From: Planctomycetota bacterium
Lineage (GTDB): Bacteria; Planctomycetota; PLA2; JAEUHO01
Length of the DNA stretch: 22,705 nucleotides
Direction of reading: 5' to 3'
Assembly: GCA_026647295.1 (NCBI GenBank)
Contig: JAPKHB010000020.1
Coordinates: 1-22,705, forward strand
The translations under genes and the position numbers were made by a program. Every line of letters begins with the position of its first letter. The first letter of the stretch is position 1. Positions 7,512 to 13,315 of the stretch are shown here, piece by piece. Below the pieces are notes generated by a model, which was not told the origin of the DNA, did no database searches, and was given only the letters and a program-made list of their open reading frames with translations.

Positions 7512-9599
7512 ATGCTCCCGGACCTGACCGTGCTCCTGGCCCTCCTGCTCGGGCTCTCGAGCCTGTTCGGGGCCCCGGCCGACCCCTGGCTCACGGTGCT
7601 GGGCACCGTCGGGTCCGTGGCGCTGGCGCTGCTGATGGCCCGGGCGACCTCCGTGCGCGGCCAGCTCGCCCTGGCCGAGGGGGGGGAGGCCGCCTTGGCC
7701 GAAGCGGCCCTGCGGTGGATCAGCACCTGGGCCCTGCTGGGCTGGTTCGGCTGCCTCTTCACCTTCGACTGGGGGGCGTGGGTGAACGCCTTCGTGCCCC
7801 GGACCCTGTGGCTGGGCCGCGTGGCGGTGCTGCTCCTGCCGGCGTTCGTGCTCTGGGGTGGGGCGTGGTGGCTGCGCGCCCCGCTGGAGGCCGGCCTGGC
7901 GCGCCGCCGCGGCGCCCTCACGCCGCCGCCGGTCGGCTGGCCGGCCGTCGTGCGGGGCCTTCGGCGCAACGCCGTCGCCTTCCTGCCGCTCTTCGTGATC
8001 CTCGGCGCGATCGAGGGCGTCTGGGTCCTCGGCGCCCTGGGCGTCGCGCCCCTGGCGGTGGCCGCGCGCTGGATCGAGGCGATGGAGTTGCTCAACCTGG
8101 GGGCCGTGATCGCGGTGGTGCTGCTCACGCTCCCGCTGGTCCCCTGGCTCATGGCCCGGATGCTGCGTGCCCGCCCCCTGCCTCCGGGGCGGCTGCGCGC
8201 GCTGCTCGAACGCGGCGCGGCATCGCTCGGCTTGCGGTACCGGGAGATCCTGCTCTGGCCGACGGGCGGGCGGGTCTACAACGCGATGGTCGTGGGCGTG
8301 ACGAACCGCTCGCGCCGCATCTTCTTCACCGACGCCCTGCTCGGCGCCCTCTCCGAGGACGAGATCCTCGCCGTCTTCTTCCACGAGGCCGGCCACGCCC
8401 GGCGCCGCCACCTGGAACTCTACCTCCTGCTCTTCTTCGCCCTGGCGCTGCTCCTGCACGCGGCCAGCGGCCCGTTGGCCGCGCTGGGCATCCCGCCCTT
8501 CCTCGTGCTGGCCGCGCACCTCGCGCTGATCTGGTTCGTCCTCCTGGGCAGCGTCTCCCGGCGCTTTGAGCGCGAGGCGGACGTGTTCGGGGCGCGCCAC
8601 GCCTCGTTCCTGGACCCCGAGGCCCCTCCCGTGCCCTACCCAGGCCTGCCCGTGCTGCTGCCGCGGGGCACGGCCCTCATGATGAGCGCGCTCGACCGCC
8701 TGCGGCACATCCTGGGGCCCATGCCGAGCCACCGCCACGGCACGCCGGAGTCCCGGATCGGCTTCCTGGCCTCGTTGGCGACCAACCCCGAGACCCGGTG
8801 GCGCTGGCGCCGCGAACTGCGGCGCCTGCGCGGCGCGATCGTCGCCACCGTCGCGGCGGCGCTGGTCGCGACGGCCCTGGTGCTTCCGGGCGAAGCGGCC
8901 GTGGCGCGGGCCCAGATCGCCCTCGACGACGGCCACGCGGCCTATGACCGGGCCTTTGACCTCGAGCACCCCCGGACGCACCCGGAGGCCGACCACCCCG
9001 TGGAGAACCCCGAGGCCCGCCGGCTCTGGGAGACGGCGCACGCGGCCTTCTCGCGCGCGGCGGCCGAACTGGCGGGGCAGCGCGGGGAGCGCGAGCGGCT
9101 CCTGCGGCTGGTGACGCTCGCCGACCGGGCCGACACCGCGCTCCACGGCCTGCGCGACGAGGAGCGGGCGCGCGCCGAGTTCACCGAGGTGCTCGCCTTC
9201 GCCGAGGGCCTTGACGCGGGCCACTCCCTGGTGGCCCAGGTCCGCTTCCAGGCGCTGATCGAATTGGGGCGCCTGGCCGCCTGGCGCCTGGGCCACGGCG
9301 GCGCGGAGGCCGCCGCCGCGCTGGCCGAGGCCGAGCGACGCCTCGCCGAGGCGCAGGACCTGCGCATCGTGCGCCTGGCCGACGACCCCGGGATCCCCCC
9401 CGGGCGCCGCTCCTGGATGCAGGAACGGGTCAACCTGCTGCGCGCGACCCTGCGCTACCGGCTGGCCGCACAGGACCCGGAGGCCGCGAGCGAGCGCCGG
9501 GTGGCCCGCACCCTCCTGGAGGAACTGGCCCGGGGCCCCCAGCCGGGCCCGGAGTGGGTGGAACTGCGCGACGACGCGCGCCGCGAACTGCGCCGCTGA
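7512..9599 (+). CDS. Multi-pass membrane M48-family zinc metallopeptidase with long C-terminal helical region
   Basis: This is a 695-aa membrane protein. About six hydrophobic segments precede residue 220 (near 1-20, 26-46, 70-90, 98-118, 155-180, 198-218). The M48 catalytic core follows: zinc motif HEAGH at 291-295, two further membrane spans (about 302-325, 330-350), then FEREAD, in which E353 is the third zinc ligand. A further membrane span near 441-460 leads to a roughly 235-residue Ala/Glu/Arg-rich helical C-terminal region that may hold degenerate TPR-like repeats. M48 enzymes (HtpX, Ste24, Oma1) degrade or process membrane and envelope proteins. At about 290 aa HtpX is far smaller, so this is a large variant. 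The role is probably envelope protein quality control. The start codon lacks a Shine-Dalgarno but sits just after a TAGGCT element. Confidence 0.85.
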   Translation: MLPDLTVLLALLLGLSSLFGAPADPWLTVLGTVGSVALALLMARATSVRGQLALAEGGEAALAEAALRWISTWALLGWFGCLFTFDWGAWVNAFVPRTLWLGRVAVLLLPAFVLWGGAWWLRAPLEAGLARRRGALTPPPVGWPAVVRGLRRNAVAFLPLFVILGAIEGVWVLGALGVAPLAVAARWIEAMELLNLGAVIAVVLLTLPLVPWLMARMLRARPLPPGRLRALLERGAASLGLRYREILLWPTGGRVYNAMVVGVTNRSRRIFFTDALLGALSEDEILAVFFHEAGHARRRHLELYLLLFFALALLLHAASGPLAALGIPPFLVLAAHLALIWFVLLGSVSRRFEREADVFGARHASFLDPEAPPVPYPGLPVLLPRGTALMMSALDRLRHILGPMPSHRHGTPESRIGFLASLATNPETRWRWRRELRRLRGAIVATVAAALVATALVLPGEAAVARAQIALDDGHAAYDRAFDLEHPRTHPEADHPVENPEARRLWETAHAAFSRAAAELAGQRGERERLLRLVTLADRADTALHGLRDEERARAEFTEVLAFAEGLDAGHSLVAQVRFQALIELGRLAAWRLGHGGAEAAAALAEAERRLAEAQDLRIVRLADDPGIPPGRRSWMQERVNLLRATLRYRLAAQDPEAASERRVARTLLEELARGPQPGPEWVELRDDARRELRR

Positions 9600-9637
9600 C
9601 CGCGGCCGGGGGGGTGGCGGCGCCCCGCGCATCCGGC

Positions 9638-9643
9638 TAGACT
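9638..9643 (+). promoter_or_regulatory. -10-like TAGACT upstream of the TPR-DUF1080 pair
   Basis: TAGACT lies 27 bases before the ATG at 9671. The implied transcript would carry a leader of about 20 bases containing the GGGGAG ribosome site. No clear -35 box is seen. Confidence 0.45.
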
Positions 9644-9658
9644 TCCCGCAACCTGCGT

Positions 9659-9664
9659 GGGGAG
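9659..9664 (+). promoter_or_regulatory. Shine-Dalgarno deciding the start at 9671
   Basis: GGGGAG is followed by a six-base spacer and then ATG at 9671. This favours that ATG over the in-frame TTG at 9665, which lies directly against the site. Confidence 0.6.
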
Positions 9665-9670
9665 TTGCGC

Positions 9671-10840
9671 ATGGACGGATCCGGGATCGGGCGCCGCGGC
9701 CTGCGCGCGGCGCGTTGGGTGGCGGGGCTCGCGGCGGCCCTCGCGGCGGCCCTTGCCGCGGGGCCAAGGGGCGCCCGCGCGGACCCCGAGGTGGCCCGCT
9801 TCCTGCTCGCCGAGGCGAAGAAGGCCATCGCGTTGCGCGAGCACGACGAGGCCGTCGCCCGGCTCGAGCGGGCCCGCACGGAGGATCCGGGGCTCGTGGA
9901 GGCGGCCTACCTCCTCGGGCAGGTGCACGAGAAGCGCAAGGACCCGGGGCAGGCGCTGGCGGCGTACCGGGCCTTTCGCGACGCCTGCCGCGAGCAGGAG
10001 CGCGCCGGGACGCTGGACAAGCGCGCCGCGGCCTGGCTCAAGAAGGCCGAGGCGCGCATCGCCGCGCTGGGCCGGGGGGAGCGCGAACTGGAGGCGCTCG
10101 CGTCCGCGTTCGGCGACCGCGTGCTCGCACGGCTCCGCCAGTGGAAGGAGTCCGAGCCGGACCTGGCCCTCCTCGCGCTCGAACAGTTCCTGCGGGCCGA
10201 GCCGGGCCACGCGGGCGCCGAGCGCCTGCGGGGCGAGTTGACCGACGGGGGCGACCTCGCCCTGCCCGCCGCGGCGCTCGATCCGCGGGACGTTCCGCTC
10301 CGGGGCCTGGAGCGGTGGGACGACATCCTGCGCCGGCGGGGCATCCCGAGCGGAGACGAGGTCAGCTACCAGCGCGGCGCGCTGCACATCGAGGACGACG
10401 GGGGCTCCTTGTTCTGGACCTCCCCCCGCACCCAGGGTCCCGAGACGTTCTTCTACGAGACCGACTTTCGCGTCACGAAGGAACTGGGCGCGGGGTGGCT
10501 CGTGGGCCTGGCCTTCGCCCGCGACCCCGACGCCGAGGCCCGGAGCGGGGCGTCCGAGTTCGTCGCGGCCTTCGCCCTCAAGCGCAAGGTCGTGCTGATG
10601 CGCGCGGCCGGAGGCCGGCACGTCGACGTCGCGGAGGCGGCGATCGACCCCATCGTCCCGTCCACCTGGCACCGGCTCGCGGTGGCCGTGAAGGACCGCA
10701 AGGTGCGCGTCTTCTTCGAGGGGCGCCAGGTCCTCAACTCGTCGATCCCGGGGCGGGACGGGCTGGCCGGGGAGGTCGGCCTCTTCCACCAGCGCTGCGT
10801 GGCCGACCTGCGGCTCCTGCGCCTGGGGACCGAGCGGTGA
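9671..10840 (+). CDS. Secreted TPR protein with C-terminal DUF1080/LamG-like jelly-roll domain
   Basis: This 389-aa protein has a signal peptide with an Ala/Leu core and an ARA cleavage site near residue 37. Two TPR-like helical hairpins follow (about 43-76 and 77-110), then more helices to about residue 185. The C-terminal half (about 205-389) has the beta-sandwich pattern of DUF1080 (3-keto-disaccharide hydrolase)/concanavalin-like domains: a strand pair at FYETDFRV, then WHRLAVAV and a VRVFFEG strand near 335-352. It is less canonical than the next gene, a shorter-linked paralogue. The stop overlaps the GTG of that gene by four bases, so the two are translationally coupled. A role in periplasmic carbohydrate binding or hydrolysis, with TPRs for protein contacts, is inferred. 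Confidence 0.75.
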   Translation: MDGSGIGRRGLRAARWVAGLAAALAAALAAGPRGARADPEVARFLLAEAKKAIALREHDEAVARLERARTEDPGLVEAAYLLGQVHEKRKDPGQALAAYRAFRDACREQERAGTLDKRAAAWLKKAEARIAALGRGERELEALASAFGDRVLARLRQWKESEPDLALLALEQFLRAEPGHAGAERLRGELTDGGDLALPAAALDPRDVPLRGLERWDDILRRRGIPSGDEVSYQRGALHIEDDGGSLFWTSPRTQGPETFFYETDFRVTKELGAGWLVGLAFARDPDAEARSGASEFVAAFALKRKVVLMRAAGGRHVDVAEAAIDPIVPSTWHRLAVAVKDRKVRVFFEGRQVLNSSIPGRDGLAGEVGLFHQRCVADLRLLRLGTER

Positions 10841-11922
10841 GCCCCGCCCGCTCCCCTGGCTCCCGGGTGCGCCGCGCGGGGCTCGCGGCGCTGCTCCTGG
10901 GGGGCCTCGTCGCGCTCCCGGCGGCGGCCGACGACGCCGAGGCGCTACGCCACACGATGGAGGGCGACCGCGCGCTCAAGGCCCGGCGCCTCACCGAGGC
11001 CGAGGGCCACTACCGGGCCGCGCTCACCGCAGAGGAGGGGTACCTGCCGGCCCGCCTGGGCCTGGGCGAGGCGCTCCTCGCCGCAGGGGACTCGAAGGCG
11101 GGGATCCAGGAACTGCGCCGGGTGTTGCGCGACGGCGAGGCCCGCGCCCCGGCGCCGGCGGGCTTCGCGCGCTGCCTCGCCGCGGCCCGGGCGCGCCTGC
11201 GGGAGGTGGATCCCGCGTACCAGGAATGGCACGCGCTCAAGGCCGGGCACGTCGCCGACCTGTGTGCGCTCGCCGAGCGGCACAAGGACCGCGACCCGGA
11301 CCTTGCGCTGCGGGCGCTCGAGCGGGCCCTCGCGTTCGACCCGGACGACGAGCGGGCCCGCGGGCTCCTGGCGCGGCTGACCCGCGCCGGCGCACGGACC
11401 GAGTCGCTCTTCGACGGCCGGCAGGTCCGGGACTGGGACGGGGGCTCGGGCGCGAGCTGGTCCGTCCAGGACGGCGTCCTCGTCGGCACCGCGACGGACT
11501 TCGCCACCTTCGTCCGCGCCCAGACCCTGGCGGAGGGGGACTTCGACGTGGTCGTCGAGGCCCGGATCGAGGCGACCCACGGCGAGAACCCCTTCTTCGC
11601 CGTCCTGGGCGCGTGGACGGAGGAGTACCGGCACACGCGCTTCGGGCTGTTCCGCGGGGCCGTCGTCTGGCACGAGTTGCACGGCCAGGGCACGACGGAC
11701 CGGCGCTTGGGCACGTTGGCGGGGCAGTTGCGCCCCGCCGTGGATCCCGGCCGGTGGAACACCTGGGAACTGCGCTACCGGGGGGCCGAGGTGGAACTGC
11801 GGCTCAACGGGCGCAAGGTCACGCACGGCCCGCGGCCCCCCGAACGCAGCCGGGGCTACACGGGCCTGCTCGTGCAGGAGTGCACCGCGCACGTTCGCCG
11901 CGTCGAGTTGATCTACCGCTGA
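10837..11922 (+). CDS. Secreted TPR protein with C-terminal DUF1080 (3-keto-disaccharide hydrolase-like) domain
   Basis: This 361-aa protein starts at a GTG that overlaps the preceding stop (GTGA). The signal peptide ends near residue 31 (PAAA). TPR-like repeats cover about 34-180, including GHYRAALTAEEGYLPARLGL and a second repeat near 145-175. The DUF1080 domain (about 190-361) opens with SLFDGRQVRDWDGG and WSVQDGVLVG, the usual entry motifs of that family, and contains the WNTWELRYRG strand. DUF1080 members hydrolyse 3-keto-glycosides or bind carbohydrate and are often secreted. The TPR fusion and tandem duplication with the preceding gene suggest a two-component surface or periplasmic assembly. 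It converges with the lipoprotein gene, with a 10-base overlap of the coding ends. Confidence 0.8.
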   Translation: MSPARSPGSRVRRAGLAALLLGGLVALPAAADDAEALRHTMEGDRALKARRLTEAEGHYRAALTAEEGYLPARLGLGEALLAAGDSKAGIQELRRVLRDGEARAPAPAGFARCLAAARARLREVDPAYQEWHALKAGHVADLCALAERHKDRDPDLALRALERALAFDPDDERARGLLARLTRAGARTESLFDGRQVRDWDGGSGASWSVQDGVLVGTATDFATFVRAQTLAEGDFDVVVEARIEATHGENPFFAVLGAWTEEYRHTRFGLFRGAVVWHELHGQGTTDRRLGTLAGQLRPAVDPGRWNTWELRYRGAEVELRLNGRKVTHGPRPPERSRGYTGLLVQECTAHVRRVELIYR

Positions 11923-13172
11923 CCGGCCGCGCCGGGCCCGGCCGCCAGGGTGATGGTGCGGGCGCCGGCCCCGTCGGCCGCGTGCAACGTGAGTTGGGCC
12001 TTGCCCGAGCCAAAGCGCAGCGCGATCCACGGCCCCGCCGGCGGCGGGCGGTCCGGGCGCCCGGCGGCGTGCGCGCGCACGGCGGCCAGCCGCTCGGCCC
12101 GCGTCTGGCGGGCGCGGGCCGGGTCGGCCTGCGTCTCGCGCGCGAGTTGCTCGGCCAGCGGGTGGCGGGCGTCGGGATAGGGCCCGAGCGCGAGCAGGTC
12201 GCCAGCGCCCAGCCCGCGCGGCTCGTCCGACCCCACGTTCACCTCGACCTCGGCCACCGCCTCGCTGCGCTCGCCCCGCGCACGCCCCTCGACCACGACC
12301 CCCCGCGCCCGCGGCTCGACCAGGGCGATCTGGCCGTGGCCCACCGTCCCGCGCGTGCGCACCAACTGTTCCTCCAGGCCGGCGGAGTCCTCGACCGCGA
12401 CGCGCAGCGCCACCGCGAACGGCCACCCGCTGCCAAAGCCCAGGCGCGCGCGCTCGGGGACCTCGAGCTCGACGCTCAAGGCGGCGCGTCCGTCGGCCCG
12501 GACGAGGGCGAGCCCTCCGAGGCTCCCCGGCCAGGTGACGGACAGGGTCGGCGCGCCCGCCTGCGGCCGGCGCTCGATCACGATCCACTCCGCGCCCAGG
12601 CGCCCGGCGTCGGGCCCGGCCCACCAGGCCCGGGCCTCCAGCCCCTCGTCGCTGCGCGCCACGGCCAGCGCACCGGGGAGCCGCGGCGGGAGGCCCTCCA
12701 GGCGCAGGGCGTCCCGCATCACCTCCAGGCGCAGGAGGCGCTCGGCCTCGATCCCGCTGCCGGCGGCGAGGCCCTCGAGTTCCTGGAGCAGGCGCTCGGG
12801 CAGCCGGTGGAGGCACTGGTCCACGTACAGGTCGAGGCGCTCCTCCAGGGCCGCGCGGGCCCCGCCGGGCCCGGATCCGCCCACGGTGGCGGCGAGGAGC
12901 GCCTCGCCCCAGGCCGCGTGCAGCGCGCGGATGCGGCCCGCGAGCAGGCGGCCCTGCCACCAGCCCATCTGGTACGGGCTGCCCTCCACCACGAGGTGGG
13001 CGGGGGTGCCGGGCGAACCGGCGGCGTGGAGCGCCCCGCGCCCCCCGGGCGGGCCCTCCCCGCACCCGCCGAGCAGCGCAAGGAACCCCGCCGCGAGCGC
13101 ACCCAGGGCGCGGCGAACGGAGCGGGCCGGGGGGGGCGGGCGGATCGGGGAGGTGTGGGCCATGGGAGGCAC
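11913..13172 (-). CDS. Lipoprotein resembling C45-family acyltransferase/peptidase, apparently without the catalytic Cys
   Basis: The protein is 419 aa from a GTG at 13172, or 416 aa from the ATG at 13163. The signal sequence ends in a lipobox, LGGC (C37 counted from the GTG), so it should be lipid-anchored. Residues about 55-160 match the N-terminal pattern of C45 (acyl-CoA:6-aminopenicillanic-acid acyltransferase-like) proteins: GSPYQMGWWQGRLL, then LQELEGLAAGSGIEAERLLRL. The later WPGSLGGLALVRADG segment also fits. In that family a self-processing Cys follows this region. Here the equivalent stretch (PGALAVARSDEG) has no Cys, and the only other Cys is in VDQCLHRL. It may be a non-catalytic relative or use another residue. 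A TATCCT -10-like element ends 7 bases before the GTG, so the message may be leaderless. Confidence 0.65.
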   Translation of the reverse strand: MPPMAHTSPIRPPPPARSVRRALGALAAGFLALLGGCGEGPPGGRGALHAAGSPGTPAHLVVEGSPYQMGWWQGRLLAGRIRALHAAWGEALLAATVGGSGPGGARAALEERLDLYVDQCLHRLPERLLQELEGLAAGSGIEAERLLRLEVMRDALRLEGLPPRLPGALAVARSDEGLEARAWWAGPDAGRLGAEWIVIERRPQAGAPTLSVTWPGSLGGLALVRADGRAALSVELEVPERARLGFGSGWPFAVALRVAVEDSAGLEEQLVRTRGTVGHGQIALVEPRARGVVVEGRARGERSEAVAEVEVNVGSDEPRGLGAGDLLALGPYPDARHPLAEQLARETQADPARARQTRAERLAAVRAHAAGRPDRPPPAGPWIALRFGSGKAQLTLHAADGAGARTITLAAGPGAAGQR

Positions 13173-13178
13173 GGCCGC

Positions 13179-13184
13179 TAGGAT
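13179..13184 (+). promoter_or_regulatory. -10-like TAGGAT upstream of gyrA
   Basis: TAGGAT fits a TAnnnT -10 hexamer. A start site near 13191 would give a leader of about 125 bases to the preferred gyrA start at 13316. It overlaps a minus-strand -10-like element. Confidence 0.4.
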
Positions 13185-13185
13185 A
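13180..13185 (-). promoter_or_regulatory. -10-like TATCCT upstream of the C45-like lipoprotein
   Basis: TATCCT on the minus strand ends 7 bases before the GTG at 13172, the spacing expected of a leaderless start. It overlaps the plus-strand TAGGAT by five bases, so the two promoters may exclude one another. Confidence 0.4.
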
Positions 13186-13315
13186 GGCAGCGGCTCGGCC
13201 GAGGCTCACGCCAACCGTGGTCCGGAGCCCCATTGGATGCGCGGCGGACGCTTCCGCCGCCGCGTCCCGCGCGCCCGGCCGCCCCCCCCCGACGAACGCA
13301 GGAGTGCCCCCGCCC
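13185..13315 (+). other. Putative gyrA leader
   Basis: The region between the divergent -10 elements and gyrA is open in the gyrA frame from a GTG at 13217. Its translation is low-complexity Ala/Pro/Arg sequence unlike the start of GyrA, so I treat it as untranslated leader. It holds an 8-bp perfect hairpin at 13241-13260 and an AGGAG ribosome site at 13300-13304. Confidence 0.45.
13241..13260 (+). other. Perfect hairpin in the gyrA leader
   Basis: The arms gcggcgga and tccgccgc are exactly complementary with a 4-base loop. It could act in attenuation or RNA stability, or be chance in GC-rich DNA. Confidence 0.35.

Noticed and set aside
6330..9767. A 1145-codon minus-strand open frame running antisense through the M48 peptidase gene
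   Set aside because: Only its last 361 codons are a believable protein with signal peptide and ribosome site. The rest is Arg/Gln/Gly-rich shadow of the peptidase gene, as expected at this GC content.
13217..13315. N-terminal extension of GyrA from the GTG at 13217
   Set aside because: The added residues are Ala/Pro/Arg low complexity with a hairpin in the DNA; a ribosome site lies just before 13316. It is kept only as an alternative start.
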